A program made the position numbers and the translations under genes. The notes under the pieces were generated by a model. The model ran no database searches and was not told the origin of the DNA. It was given only the letters and a program-made list of their open reading frames with translations. Below are positions 17,911 through 27,311 of a stretch of DNA of 38,098 bases, piece by piece. Source of the DNA: Thermoflexales bacterium (GTDB lineage: Bacteria; Chloroflexota; Anaerolineae; J036; Brachytrichaceae); contig JANWVF010000094.1 in assembly GCA_025056965.1 (NCBI GenBank), positions 1 to 38,098 of the forward strand. Reading direction: 5' to 3'. Within the stretch, counting starts at the first letter, position 1. Each line of letters begins with the position of its first letter.

Positions 17911-18321
17911 ATGAACCTTGTCGAATCGCTCGAAAGGAACTTGCAACCGAATCCGAAGATTCCGCCGCTTCAGCCCGGCGATCAGGTGCGCGTCCACCAG
18001 AAGATCATCGAGGGTGATCGGGAGCGCATTCAAGTCTTCCAGGGCACGGTGATTCGCCTGCGCAAAGGTGGCGCAAACGCCAGCTTTACCGTGCGCCGGA
18101 TCGCCAGCAACAACATCGGCGTCGAGCGCACTTACCTGCTCAACTCGCCGCGCATCGAGAAGGTGGAGGTGATGCGCCATGCCAAGGTGCGCCGCGCGCA
18201 ACTGTATTACTTCCGCAACTTGCGCGGCAAGTCCGCTCGCCTGAAGGAGCGTTTGCCCTCCGCAGGCGCCAAGGCGAAGCCGGCGTCGTCGGCCGAGTCA
18301 GGCGAAACGAGCGAAGCCTGA
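17911..18321 (+). CDS. rplS: 50S ribosomal protein L19
   Basis: A 136-residue L19 at the subunit interface. [40 protein letters not shown] and [19 protein letters not shown] identify it. A tail of about 25 residues rich in Ala, Lys and Ser extends beyond the usual length. The ATG follows GGAGAAAAG at 17899-17907. An intrinsic terminator lies just behind the stop and ends the ribosomal block. Confidence 0.97.
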   Translation: MNLVESLERNLQPNPKIPPLQPGDQVRVHQKIIEGDRERIQVFQGTVIRLRKGGANASFTVRRIASNNIGVERTYLLNSPRIEKVEVMRHAKVRRAQLYYFRNLRGKSARLKERLPSAGAKAKPASSAESGETSEA

Positions 18322-18327
18322 GTTCCC

Positions 18328-18356
18328 AACTCCCGAAGCCGACCCCTTCGGGAGTT
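18328..18356 (+). terminator. Intrinsic terminator after rplS
   Basis: AACTCCCGAAG at 18328-18338 pairs perfectly with CTTCGGGAGTT at 18346-18356 around a 7-nt loop. TTCTTTCC follows. It lies 6 nt past the rplS stop and is the clearest terminator on the + strand of the window. Confidence 0.85.
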
Positions 18357-18384
18357 TCTTTCCCGCATCGGCGCTGAGACATAC

Positions 18385-19119
18385 ATGGACCGACCGCGTA
18401 TCCTTATCCCGATACCGATCCAAGACCCCGAGCAGCGGCGCTTCACGCTGGGCAAAAATTACGTGAACAGCCTGGTCATGTGTGGCGCGATCCCGATTCT
18501 GCTGCCGACCAGCGTCGCGCCTGAAGCATGGCGGGCGGTATACGAATCGGCGGATGGCGTGATGCTCTCCGGCGGCGGCGACGTAGATCCGGCGCTCTTC
18601 GGTGAGGAGGCCCATCAGGAGACCTACGGCGTGGATCGCGAGCGTGACGATATGGAAATTGCGCTCGCCCGCTGGGCCTTGCAAGATGATAAGCCGTTGT
18701 TCGCGATCTGTCGCGGCATTCAGGTGATGAATGTAGCTTTCGGCGGCTCACTCATCCAAGATCTGCCCTCGCAGCTGAAGAGCGACATTCCGCACGATGG
18801 CAACTACAACGGTTTCGAGCGACACGCCGTCGCGCACGCGGTGCGCATTGAGCCGGGCACGCACATCAGCCGGATCATGGGTGCGGGCGAAGTAGGCGTC
18901 AACAGCTTTCACCACCAGGCGCTGAAGGACGTCGCCGATGGACTGGTTGTCACATCGCGCGCGCCGGACGGCGTCATCGAGTCGGTCGAGTTCCCCGGCA
19001 AGCGCTACTACATCGGTGTGCAGTGGCACCCCGAGGAGATGGCCGACCGGCGCGACGACATGCTGAGTTTGTTCCGCACCTTTGTTGAGGCCTGCACGAC
19101 GCCTCGCGATGCACATTGA
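18385..19119 (+). CDS. Class I glutamine amidotransferase-like hydrolase (peptidase C26, PuuD-like)
   Basis: A 244-residue cytosolic hydrolase of the family that includes gamma-glutamyl-GABA hydrolase PuuD. The nucleophile is Cys109 in FAICRGIQ. His215 and Glu217 in QWHPEE complete the triad, and LSGGGDVDP at 62-70 forms the oxyanion region. The physiological substrate is not clear: no putrescine-pathway genes are nearby. It begins 29 nt after the rplS terminator, so it probably has its own transcript. Confidence 0.85.
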   Translation: MDRPRILIPIPIQDPEQRRFTLGKNYVNSLVMCGAIPILLPTSVAPEAWRAVYESADGVMLSGGGDVDPALFGEEAHQETYGVDRERDDMEIALARWALQDDKPLFAICRGIQVMNVAFGGSLIQDLPSQLKSDIPHDGNYNGFERHAVAHAVRIEPGTHISRIMGAGEVGVNSFHHQALKDVADGLVVTSRAPDGVIESVEFPGKRYYIGVQWHPEEMADRRDDMLSLFRTFVEACTTPRDAH

Positions 19120-19171
19120 CCCCGCACCGAAGCGCAGTGTGCCGCTCATCGGCAATTCACTCCGCTCAGGC

Positions 19172-19177
19172 TAGAAT
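19172..19177 (+). promoter_or_regulatory. Possible -10 element for the cytochrome gene
   Basis: TAGAAT, 41 nt before the chosen start codon. The same hexamer precedes ffh. No convincing -35 is visible. Confidence 0.35.
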
Positions 19178-19217
19178 AGATCAGGACTTTTACTCGGGAG
19201 TGCGTGGTTTGAACAGG

Positions 19218-20036
19218 ATGCGTTCGTTTGGTTCGCGCTTGTGTGTTGTTGCTGCAGCTCTCGCTGCGGCGCTGACCGTCGCTGGTCGCGCCTGGGCTGC
19301 ATCGCCGGCTCAGGGCGGCAGCGCCGTTTTCGACAACCTGATTTTCGTCGTGATTGCTGGCGTGTTGATGGCGCTGCTGGCCAGCGTGGCCGGCGGCGTC
19401 GTCATCGCCGTGGTAGCAAGCAGCGTCAGCCGTTTCTTCCGCCGCAATTTGCCGACCGATGAGGAGATGGCTGAGCTGCGCGACGAGCTGCGCGCAGTGG
19501 AGCAGCGCCGGCCCATCCAGATACGCATACGCATCGGCCCGAGCGCCGAGCCGTTTGTGCTATCAGCGGTTGGGTTCGTCGTCTGTCTGCTCATCCTAAG
19601 CCTGGCGCTGAGCGCCGTGCCTCAGCCGGTGCGCGGCGAAGCGATGCCACATGGGGAAGAAGCCCAGCCGACGGAGTCCGCAGCACTGCCGAAAGAAGGC
19701 GACTTCGGCAAGATCACCGATGGCTTACCTGCCGGCAATCCAGAGAACGGCGAGCGGCTGTTCAACACGGCCGGTTGTGTCGGCTGCCACAGTCAGAAGA
19801 AGGGCGAGCGCCTGGTTGGCCCCTCTTTCTACAACCTATGGAACATTGCCGAGACTCGCGTCCCGGGCATGAGCGCGCGCGAGTATCTCTATCAAAGCAT
19901 CGTGGATCCGAACGCCTACATCGTGGAGGGCTACCAAGCCGGCTTGATGCAGCAGAACTACGCTGCGATCCTCAGCCCGCAGCAGATGGCCGATATCCTC
20001 GCCTGGATTGAGACGCGACACAAGGATGAACCATGA
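19218..20036 (+). CDS. Membrane-anchored monohaem c-type cytochrome
   Basis: A 272-residue exported protein. A signal peptide is likely at residues 1-27 (ending AWAAS). Hydrophobic segments are at about 41-67 and 112-133, joined by a charged, probably cytoplasmic or amphipathic helical stretch. The C-terminal third is a cytochrome c domain with haem motif CVGCH at 187-191 and a candidate axial Met244. It probably carries electrons at the outer face of the membrane; the partner is unknown and no oxidase genes are adjacent. In-frame starts at 19116 and 19200 are possible, but the ATG at 19218 gives the best signal peptide. Confidence 0.75.
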   Translation: MRSFGSRLCVVAAALAAALTVAGRAWAASPAQGGSAVFDNLIFVVIAGVLMALLASVAGGVVIAVVASSVSRFFRRNLPTDEEMAELRDELRAVEQRRPIQIRIRIGPSAEPFVLSAVGFVVCLLILSLALSAVPQPVRGEAMPHGEEAQPTESAALPKEGDFGKITDGLPAGNPENGERLFNTAGCVGCHSQKKGERLVGPSFYNLWNIAETRVPGMSAREYLYQSIVDPNAYIVEGYQAGLMQQNYAAILSPQQMADILAWIETRHKDEP

Positions 20037-20086
20037 TCCTCGCGTCTTTCGCCGGCTCGCTGCGCTGAGATGCGTTTTGCGTCGTG

Positions 20087-20590
20087 ATGAACAAGGCCGA
20101 GTTGATCGCGCGCATTGAGTCCGAACGCCGCGCCTTAGAAGAGGTGCTGGCGCGCGTCCCGCCTGAAGAGATGCACACGGCGGGCGTCGTCGGGCATTGG
20201 TCGGTCAAGGACACGCTCGCCCATATCGCGATGTGGTACTCGCGCGCCGTGACGTTGCTCTTTCAGGCCGAACGCGGTCAGGCCCTGCAGCTGCCGCGCT
20301 CGAACGCGCCGGACTGGGCGGACATCAATGCGCAGGACTACGCATCGCAGAAAGATCGCCCAATAGAGCGCATCCAGGCCGACTTTCGCGGCGCGCATCA
20401 GCAGCTGATTAAGCGGCTGAACGCCTGGACCGACGAGGCGATGTTATTCGACTCCCGGCGCTATCCACCGCTGAAGGGGCGCGCGCTGGCGGACTATCTC
20501 TGGGATTACACCGGCGGCCATTCCGCCGAACATCGCGCTCAGATTGAAGCGTGGCTGGCCGCTCGTTCCTCTGCCGCTCACCGCTCGTAG
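20087..20590 (+). CDS. DinB-like (ClbS/DfsB-type) four-helix protein
   Basis: A 167-residue protein of the DinB/YfiT-like superfamily. GHWSVKDTLAHIAMWY near residues 36-51 and GGHSAEHRAQIEAWL near the end supply the histidines that usually form the metal site. Members include thiol-dependent transferases and ClbS-like protective proteins; the activity cannot be assigned here. A GTG three bases earlier (20084) is an alternative start. It is followed 16 nt later by the YgfZ-like gene. Confidence 0.75.
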   Translation: MNKAELIARIESERRALEEVLARVPPEEMHTAGVVGHWSVKDTLAHIAMWYSRAVTLLFQAERGQALQLPRSNAPDWADINAQDYASQKDRPIERIQADFRGAHQQLIKRLNAWTDEAMLFDSRRYPPLKGRALADYLWDYTGGHSAEHRAQIEAWLAARSSAAHRS

Positions 20591-20606
20591 TCACGGCTCG
20601 CGGTTC

Positions 20607-21524
20607 ATGCTGCTCTTCGACCTTTCCGGCGCCTTCAGCCGCATTCGATTGCGCGGTAGCACGCGGCTCGACTTTCTGCATCGGATGTCCACCGGCGACG
20701 TGCGCGGCCTGAAGCCGGGCGAAGGCAAGCCGACTGTGCTGACTACGCCGATCGGCCGCATCGTGGACTACTTGATAACGCTGGCTTTCGCCGATTCGGT
20801 CTTGCTCATCGGGGGTGGAGGCAACCAAGAGAAAGTGGTGCGCTGGCTGCGCAAGTACATCTTCTTCAACGACGACGTGCAGGTGAGCGACGAAACGCCC
20901 GAGACGCATATGCTCGGCATCGGCGCAGATGATGAGCGGCACGGCATTGAAGGACTAGGCCTCGACGTTAGCCTTCTGGCGCTGCCGGAATACGCGCATG
21001 CTACGGTCGAGTCGCCGCTGAGCAGCGACGGGCGTGTCCTAGTCATGCGCGCGCCGCGCGCGCTCGGACTCAGCGCCTTCGTCATCGGCAGAGAACTCGA
21101 TGGCGCCTTGCGCGCAAGTGCGTCGTCTGCCGCGCCGGACTTTGAGACCTGGCGCATCTTGCAGGGTTACCCGCGCTTCCCTAACGAGATCAACGAGGAC
21201 TACATTCCGCTTGAGGCCGGCTTATGGAGCGCGGTGAGCTTCAACAAGGGCTGTTACACCGGGCAGGAAGTCATCGCGCGCATGGAAAGTCGAGGACAAA
21301 TCGCCAAGAAGCTGGTCTGGCTCACCGGCAGCACGGATCGCCTCTCGCCGGGCGAGGCGTTGCTTGCCGAGTCCGGCGAACCGGAGGGAGTCATCGGCAA
21401 GGTCACGAGCGCTACGCACGGGGCAGCGCTGGCCTACGTCCGCAGCGCTTTCGCTCAGCAGAATCTCCGGCTGAAATCTCAACAAGGGGCGATCGTCCAG
21501 GTCGCACGAGTTGTGCGGATTTAA
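20607..21524 (+). CDS. ygfZ: YgfZ/GcvT-like folate-binding protein
   Basis: A 305-residue protein with the YgfZ signature K-G-C-Y-T-G-Q-E at residues 214-221. YgfZ (COG0354) uses tetrahydrofolate and helps repair or assemble Fe-S enzymes. The N-terminus (LRGSTRLDFLHRMSTGDVRGL) is the GcvT-like fold start. The ATG at 20607 is preferred to an upstream in-frame start at 20544 that overlaps the DinB-like gene. Confidence 0.85.
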   Translation: MLLFDLSGAFSRIRLRGSTRLDFLHRMSTGDVRGLKPGEGKPTVLTTPIGRIVDYLITLAFADSVLLIGGGGNQEKVVRWLRKYIFFNDDVQVSDETPETHMLGIGADDERHGIEGLGLDVSLLALPEYAHATVESPLSSDGRVLVMRAPRALGLSAFVIGRELDGALRASASSAAPDFETWRILQGYPRFPNEINEDYIPLEAGLWSAVSFNKGCYTGQEVIARMESRGQIAKKLVWLTGSTDRLSPGEALLAESGEPEGVIGKVTSATHGAALAYVRSAFAQQNLRLKSQQGAIVQVARVVRI

Positions 21525-21526
21525 GG

Positions 21527-21532
21527 TAGAAT
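21527..21532 (+). promoter_or_regulatory. Possible -10 element for ffh
   Basis: TAGAAT just after the ygfZ stop. A start about 7 nt downstream would give a leader of roughly 47 nt that opens with the hairpin at 21545. No clear -35. Confidence 0.45.
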
Positions 21533-21544
21533 ACAGCGCTTTTG

Positions 21545-21570
21545 TCGGAAGGCCGCAACGTCCCTTCCGA
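21545..21570 (+). promoter_or_regulatory. Hairpin in the ffh leader
   Basis: TCGGAAGG at 21545-21552 pairs perfectly with CCTTCCGA at 21563-21570 around a 10-nt loop, 16 nt before the ffh ATG. It would form the 5' end of the transcript if the TAGAAT at 21527 is the -10 box. It lacks a T-run. Confidence 0.45.
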
Positions 21571-21586
21571 GCTTACTCCGGGGATC

Positions 21587-22924
21587 ATGTTCGAGTCGCT
21601 GAGTGACAAGCTTCAAGCCATCTTCGACCGCCTAGGCAAGCGCGGCATCCTGACCGAGCAGGATGTGGACGCTGCGCTGCGCGAGGTGCGCATCGCCTTG
21701 CTCGAAGCCGATGTGAACTTCAAGGTGGTCAAAGAGTTCCTCGCGCGCGTGCGTGAGCGCGCAATCGGCGCGGAGGTGCACAAGAGCCTCACCCCCGGCC
21801 AAGCCGTGGTGAAGATCGTGCATGAGGAGCTGCTGAAAACGCTCGGCGAAGGCGGCAAGCTCAATTTGGGCGGCCCGTCGCCGTGGGTGATCATGCTGGT
21901 CGGCTTGCAAGGCTCGGGCAAAACCACCACGGCGGCCAAGCTGGCGCTACGCCTGCGCAGCGATGGTCGCAAACCGCTGCTGGTCGCCGCCGACACCTAT
22001 CGGCCGGCGGCCATCACACAGTTAGAGACGCTCGGCAGGCAGATCAACATCCCCGTGTTCGCCGAAGGCGATAAGACGCCTCCACCGCAGATCGCACAAC
22101 ACGCCGTTCAGAAAGCGATCCAGAGTGCGCTCGACGTCGTCATCATAGATACCGCCGGTCGCTTGCAGATTGACGAGGCGATGATGCGCGAGGTCGAGGA
22201 GATCAAGGCGCGCGTTAAGCCTGCTGAGGTGCTCCTCGTCGCCGACGCGATGACTGGCCAGGAGGCCGTCAATATCGCCGATGCGTTTAACAAGCGCGTC
22301 GGCCTCACTGGCCTGATCTTGACAAAGATAGATGGTGATGCGCGCGGCGGCGCAGCGATCTCCATGCGCGCCGTCACTGGTGTGCCGATCAAGTTCCTCA
22401 GCACCGGCGAGAAGCCCGATGCCTTCGAGGCGTTCCATCCCGATCGTTTGGCTTCGCGCATCCTGGGCATGGGCGATGTGCTCACCCTGATCGAGAAAGC
22501 CCAGCAGCAGTTCGACGAGCAAGAGGCGGCCAAGGCTGCCGAGAAAATGCTCTCGGCCAGCTTTGACCTCGAGGACTTTCTCACCCAGATGCGGCAGATC
22601 AAAAGGATGGGTCCGCTAAGCGACCTGCTCGCGTTGATCCCGGGGATGAGAGAGCTCACCAAGCAAATCTCGCCGGAGATGACCGAACGCCAGTTCAAGC
22701 GCGTGGAAGCGATGATTAGCTCGATGACGCGCGAGGAGCGTCGCAACCCGAACATCTTGAACGCCTCACGCAAGCGTCGCATCGCCAAGGGAAGCGGCAC
22801 CAGCGTGCAGGAGCTGAATCAGCTCCTCTCGCAGTTCCGCGAAGCACAACGCATGATGAAGCAGTTGGCGAACAACCCGCGCCTGCGCATGATGAGCGGG
22901 TTAATGGGCGCCAGAAAAAGATAA
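21587..22924 (+). CDS. ffh: Signal recognition particle protein Ffh (SRP54)
   Basis: A 445-residue SRP GTPase that, with SRP RNA and FtsY, targets membrane proteins to SecYEG. The N domain is followed by the G domain with the P-loop GLQGSGKTTTAAKLA at 106-120, an IDTAGR G3 motif and TKIDGDARGG. The Met-rich M domain, about residues 325-445, contains NILNASRKRRIAKGSGTSV for RNA binding. The ATG at 21587 is preferred to an in-frame start at 21542. The rare ATA codon is used twice before Asp (22145 and 22328). Confidence 0.98.
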   Translation: MFESLSDKLQAIFDRLGKRGILTEQDVDAALREVRIALLEADVNFKVVKEFLARVRERAIGAEVHKSLTPGQAVVKIVHEELLKTLGEGGKLNLGGPSPWVIMLVGLQGSGKTTTAAKLALRLRSDGRKPLLVAADTYRPAAITQLETLGRQINIPVFAEGDKTPPPQIAQHAVQKAIQSALDVVIIDTAGRLQIDEAMMREVEEIKARVKPAEVLLVADAMTGQEAVNIADAFNKRVGLTGLILTKIDGDARGGAAISMRAVTGVPIKFLSTGEKPDAFEAFHPDRLASRILGMGDVLTLIEKAQQQFDEQEAAKAAEKMLSASFDLEDFLTQMRQIKRMGPLSDLLALIPGMRELTKQISPEMTERQFKRVEAMISSMTREERRNPNILNASRKRRIAKGSGTSVQELNQLLSQFREAQRMMKQLANNPRLRMMSGLMGARKR

Positions 22925-22942
22925 ATTCACAAAGGAGACACG

Positions 22943-23347
22943 ATGGTTCGAATTCGACTGCGCCGCATGGGCGCAAAGAAGCAGCCGACGTATCGCATTG
23001 TGGTGTGTGATAAAGAAGCGCCGCGCGACGGCGCGTTCATCGAGGTCATCGGCATTTACAACCCGCGCACCGAGCCAGAGACGGTGCGCGTGCAAGAGGA
23101 TCGCGCCTTGTATTGGATGAAAGTAGGGGCACAGCCTAGCGACGCGGTGCAGCAGATCTTTCGCAAGACGGGCACCAGCGCACGCTTCGAGCGACTGAAG
23201 AAGGGTGAATCGCTTGAAGCGCTGCTGGCCGAAGCAACTGCACAGGTCGAAGCGATGCCGCCGATCAACCCCAAGACGCGCATCGGCCGCAAGCCTGCCC
23301 CACGACCCAAGAAGGCCGAGCCGTCGGCCGAATCTGCAGCCTCGTGA
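22943..23347 (+). CDS. rpsP: 30S ribosomal protein S16
   Basis: A 134-residue S16, which stabilises the 30S body. MVRIRLRRMGAKKQPTYRIV and FIEVIGIYNPRTEP are the signature. The protein is longer than the usual 80-90 residues because of a C-terminal extension rich in Ala, Pro and Lys. An AAAGGAG element at 22931-22937 supports the start. The stop overlaps a GTG that may start khpA. Confidence 0.97.
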   Translation: MVRIRLRRMGAKKQPTYRIVVCDKEAPRDGAFIEVIGIYNPRTEPETVRVQEDRALYWMKVGAQPSDAVQQIFRKTGTSARFERLKKGESLEALLAEATAQVEAMPPINPKTRIGRKPAPRPKKAEPSAESAAS

Positions 23348-23364
23348 GCGACATCTGCCGAGCG

Positions 23365-23595
23365 ATGAAAGAACTAGTCGAATACGTCGCTAAAGGGTTG
23401 GTGGATCAGCCCGACAAGGTCAAAGTGACCGAGTCGGCCGATCGCGACACGATCTTCCTCGAATTACACGTGGCGCCCGGCGAGGTAGGGCGCGTGATCG
23501 GCCGCGAAGGCAAGTTGGCTAATTCCGTGCGCGCCCTGCTGCGAATTTCCGCCGTCCGCTTGCGCAAGCGCGTCGTGCTGGACATCCGCGATTGA
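23365..23595 (+). CDS. khpA: KH-domain RNA-binding protein KhpA
   Basis: A 76-residue single KH domain, the family called KhpA/YlqC, which binds RNA and partners KhpB in several Gram-positive bacteria. The GxxG loop is in VIGREGKLANSVRALL. The ATG at 23365 gives the typical start MKELVEYVAKGLV; a GTG at 23344, overlapping the rpsP stop, would add seven residues. The rpsP-khpA-rimM order is widely conserved and suggests a role in ribosome or cell-envelope RNA control. Confidence 0.9.
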   Translation: MKELVEYVAKGLVDQPDKVKVTESADRDTIFLELHVAPGEVGRVIGREGKLANSVRALLRISAVRLRKRVVLDIRD

Positions 23596-24131
23596 AGCGA
23601 GGCGCAGCTGTATTTGCCGGTGTGGCGGAGTCGCGGCCTCGATTTCTCGTTGTCGGCAAGGTATCCCGTCCCCATGGGATAGCGGGCGAGATCAAAGTAC
23701 AACTGGCCCCGGAGTACGAAGGCGTGTTGGACGGGGTAGGGCGCATATACCTGAACGACGCCGAACACCCCTATCGCTTGCTCGCTTGTCGCCCGCATCA
23801 GGGCGGCGTTTTGCTTAGGCTGGAGCGCGTCACCACGCGCAACGCTGCCGAGGCGCTGCGCGGTGCGCGCGTGCTGATTCGCACAAGCGACTTGCCGGTG
23901 CTGCCGCCCGGGGAATATTACGCCTATCAACTCATCGGGCTGCGCGTAGTGCGCGAGTCGGGCGAAGTGCTGGGCGAGTTGAGCGAGGTGTTGCGCACAG
24001 GCAGTAATGACGTCTATGTGGTCAAGACTGCCATGGGTGAATTGCTGCTGCCGGCCATCGAGAGCGTAATTCGCAGCATAGACCTCGCCACCGGGACGAT
24101 GACCGTAGTTGTGCCGGAAGGCCTGGAATGA
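23592..24131 (+). CDS. rimM: 16S rRNA-processing protein RimM
   Basis: A 179-residue assembly factor that binds S19 during 30S head maturation. FLVVGKVSRPHGIAGEIKVQ begins the N-terminal barrel; the PRC-barrel half has YAYQLIGLRVVRESGEVLGE and ELLLPAIESVIRSID. The TTG at 23592 overlaps the khpA stop; a GTG at 23622 is an alternative. The usual next genes trmD and rplS are not here: rplS is at the end of the ribosomal block. The stop abuts a convergent tRNA gene. Confidence 0.92.
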   Translation: MKRGAAVFAGVAESRPRFLVVGKVSRPHGIAGEIKVQLAPEYEGVLDGVGRIYLNDAEHPYRLLACRPHQGGVLLRLERVTTRNAAEALRGARVLIRTSDLPVLPPGEYYAYQLIGLRVVRESGEVLGELSEVLRTGSNDVYVVKTAMGELLLPAIESVIRSIDLATGTMTVVVPEGLE

Positions 24132-24205
24132 TGGGCGGTGGGGGACTCGAACCCGCGACCTTCTGTGTGTAAGACAGACGCTCTAACCAGCTGAGCTAAC
24201 CGCCC
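24132..24205 (-). tRNA. tRNA-Val (anticodon UAC)
   Basis: Read on the - strand it folds as a cloverleaf. The acceptor GGGCGGT pairs with ACCGCCC and A is the discriminator. The D stem is GCTC/GAGC, the anticodon stem TCTGT/ACAGA has loop CTTACAC (anticodon TAC), and the T loop is TTCGAGT. CCA is not encoded. The T stem has one C-C mismatch at its second pair. The 3' end touches the rimM stop codon with no gap. Confidence 0.93.
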
Positions 24206-24217
24206 TCAATCCTCTTG

Positions 24218-24223
24218 ATTGTA
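24218..24223 (-). promoter_or_regulatory. Possible -10 element for tRNA-Val
   Basis: TACAAT on the - strand, ending 12 nt before the first base of the tRNA. The -35 position shows no good match. Confidence 0.4.
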
Positions 24224-24331
24224 TCACCCCATCGAGGCAGGTTGCGGTTGCTCTGTCGGATCCTCGGCAGCGACGTCGGATGCGATGCACCTGCCAATCC
24301 CTTCATTCATCGCTTACTCAAGTTCAGCCGC

Positions 24332-24337
24332 TATGAT
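24332..24337 (+). promoter_or_regulatory. Possible -10 element for the LolD-type ATPase
   Basis: TATGAT, ending only 8 nt before the ATG at 24346. If real, transcription would start at or next to the start codon, giving a leaderless message. Confidence 0.4.
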
Positions 24338-24345
24338 CTCGCGCG

Positions 24346-25058
<713 letters not shown>

Positions 25059-25080
<22 letters not shown>

Positions 25081-26747
25081 CTGAACGGCGCCTTGATAAC
25101 GGCTCGCGTGCCGCGCGCCGTGCGCTTCAGGGTGAACGTGCCGCGTAGGTCTTCTTGCACCAGCATATTGACGATGTTCAACCCCAAGCTGGGCGCATCC
25201 ATGCCGCCAGCGGCCTTGCCCAGGCCGTTGTCGCGCACTTCGACTTCGAGTGTGCCACCGCAGTCAATCAGGCTGATGGTGATCTCACCTTTGTCCCGAC
25301 CGACGAAAGCGTGTTCCATCGCGTTCTGAACCAGCTCGTTCACGCATAACGCCAAGGCCGTGGCAGCCCGGGAACTCATGCGTAGCGAGTCGCCCATTAC
25401 GTGAATCGCCAGTTGAAGATCGGGACGAGCCATGTTTGCCTGCGTCAGGCCGACGACGCGGGTGATGACGTCTTTCACATCCACCAGTCGAAAGCCTTCT
25501 TGGGCTAACGCATCGTGCACGGCGGCGATGCTCATGATGCGGTTGATGCTTTCGTGCAGCACCTCTTTGGCGGTGAGCTTGTCGCTGGCGTCGTGCAGCT
25601 GCATCTGTAACAACATCACCACGTTCTGGAGATTGTTCTTCACGCGATGGTTCATCTCCTTAACGATGGCAGCGTTGCCGATGAGGTGGGCGTTCTCGAT
25701 GGCCAGTGCGATTTGATTGGCCAGCGTAGTGCACAGCTCTACCTGTGCCTCGGTGAACTCGCCGGCGCCTTCGGTCCACATGTTGAGTAAGCCAATTGTG
25801 CGGTCGCGCACCTGCATCGGCACGCACATCAAGCCGCCGAGTTGTGCCTGTGCCGCCCAGTTAGCATGTGCCGCTTGTAACTCACAGCACGTCTCGTTCA
25901 CCAACACCGGCTCGCTCAGCCGCTCGATGTTCAGCAGCGGCAAGTCGTCCAGCCGCCAAGGCGGTTCGGGCGGGATGTTCGGCTTGCGATCGTAGATCGC
26001 GCGCGGCATGAAAGCGTTGACCGTCTCATCCAGCAGCAGCACGGAGCAGTGGCGGGCGTTCACCGCCCGTGCGCCCATCTCGGCTACCACGCGCAGCGTC
26101 TCGTCCAGATAGAGCGGCGAGATTGCGGCACGGCTTACTTCGGCGACGGCTTGCATCTCGCGCACCTTGCGCTCGCTCTCTTCTTGCAGGATGGCGCGCT
26201 CTAGGATGCCGGCTACGACCTCGCCGATGAGCGAGACGAATTCGATTTCACTGGCCTTCCAGGTGTGCCGGCGGTGCGTTTGCACGTTAATCGCGCCCAC
26301 CACGCGATCCTGGCTGATCAGCGGCACGGCCATCAGCGATTTGAACGATCGCTCGCGTGTGTTAGGCACTTCATGAAAGCGGGGGTCGCGCTGTGCGTCG
26401 CGGACGGCGACTACCTGGCGATGCTGCGCCGCCCAGCCGGTTAGCCCTTCGCCCATGTGCAGGTAGCCATGGTCAATGGCTTGCGGGAACAGGCCGGTCG
26501 TCGCTTTCAAGATCAGCCGCTGCGATGAACGGTCGAGTAGATAGATCGAAGTGGAGTCCACACGCATGACGCGCGTCGTTGTCTGCGCGATGCCGTTCAG
26601 GATGGAGCGCAGGTCGGACGTCGCGTTGATCGAAAGCAAGATTTCGCGGATGGCGGCCAGCTCTTTCTTCTTGCGTTGCAGTTCGGCGCGCACTAGGGCG
26701 ACGCTACCGGCCGCATTGCGGGACGCAGCTTGCCTAGATGCCGACAT
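25059..26747 (-). CDS. Sensor histidine kinase with two GAF domains
   Basis: A 562-residue soluble kinase without transmembrane segments. A short N-terminal coiled region is followed by GAF domains at about 40-190 and 205-355. A HisKA_2-type dimerisation domain has the phosphoacceptor His367 in [12 protein letters not shown]. The ATPase domain has the N box around Asn470 ([13 protein letters not shown]) and G box DNGLG at 506-510. It probably senses a small cytosolic ligand or redox state. No response regulator is adjacent. It is the last gene of the - strand set, starting 9 nt after the NTPase stop. Confidence 0.9.
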
Positions 26748-26756
26748 AGCATGATT

Positions 26757-27311
26757 CTATGACGCCGCTAGAGTGAACAGTTGAATGAGTCGTCTGGTGT
26801 GCTGGTCCTCCTGCACGTCAAAGTGTCCGGCAATGGGCAGCACGGCTTGGGCAACGTCGAGCAGCTCGGGACGGATGACGGCCAGCCCGATGCGATACGC
26901 ACCCGTGCGCAGCACTTCCAACGCCGCCGTCCAGCCCTCACCGCGCAACAGTTCTAATGGGCCGATCTCATCCACGATCAGCACATCGCACGGACAGCTG
27001 GCCGCCAGCACGCGATTGCCCCAATCCAGCGTCGTCGGGCTAAAGAACCAGCGCCCCAGCACCACCTCTAGGCCCGGCTCGGGCGTTGCACGCCCGAGGA
27101 TGCGTCGCTCGCCGCTGCGGATTGCTTTCGCGTCGAAGCCGATGCGCGCGCCGTCCTGAACAACCGCCGGGGAGACCAGCCCGGCCACGTCGCGCCCGGC
27201 TGCGCGCGCCAAGCCGATGAGCTTTTGGCAAAAAGTGGTTTTGCCGGCGCCGCGCGGCCCGCTCAGCACATACAGCGATCGTGCACGGGTCACGTTAACG
27301 GTCACGTCCAC
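26757..27311 (-). CDS. THEP1-like P-loop NTPase
   Basis: A 184-residue protein with P-loop SGPRGAGKTT at residues 17-26 and Walker B LIVDEIGPLEL at 111-121, the pattern of the NTPase_1/THEP1 nucleoside-triphosphatase family. It overlaps the end of the ABC ATPase gene by 10 nt, so it is almost certainly made together with the importer. A role in processing or delivering the imported ligand is an inference; the family's cellular role is poorly known. Confidence 0.8.
   Translation of the reverse strand: MDVTVNVTRARSLYVLSGPRGAGKTTFCQKLIGLARAAGRDVAGLVSPAVVQDGARIGFDAKAIRSGERRILGRATPEPGLEVVLGRWFFSPTTLDWGNRVLAASCPCDVLIVDEIGPLELLRGEGWTAALEVLRTGAYRIGLAVIRPELLDVAQAVLPIAGHFDVQEDQHTRRLIQLFTLAAS

Noticed and set aside
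24206..24345. Possible small gene between tRNA-Val and the LolD-type ATPase
   Set aside because: No frame with a start, ribosome binding site and recognisable sequence was found; only promoter-like boxes are seen.
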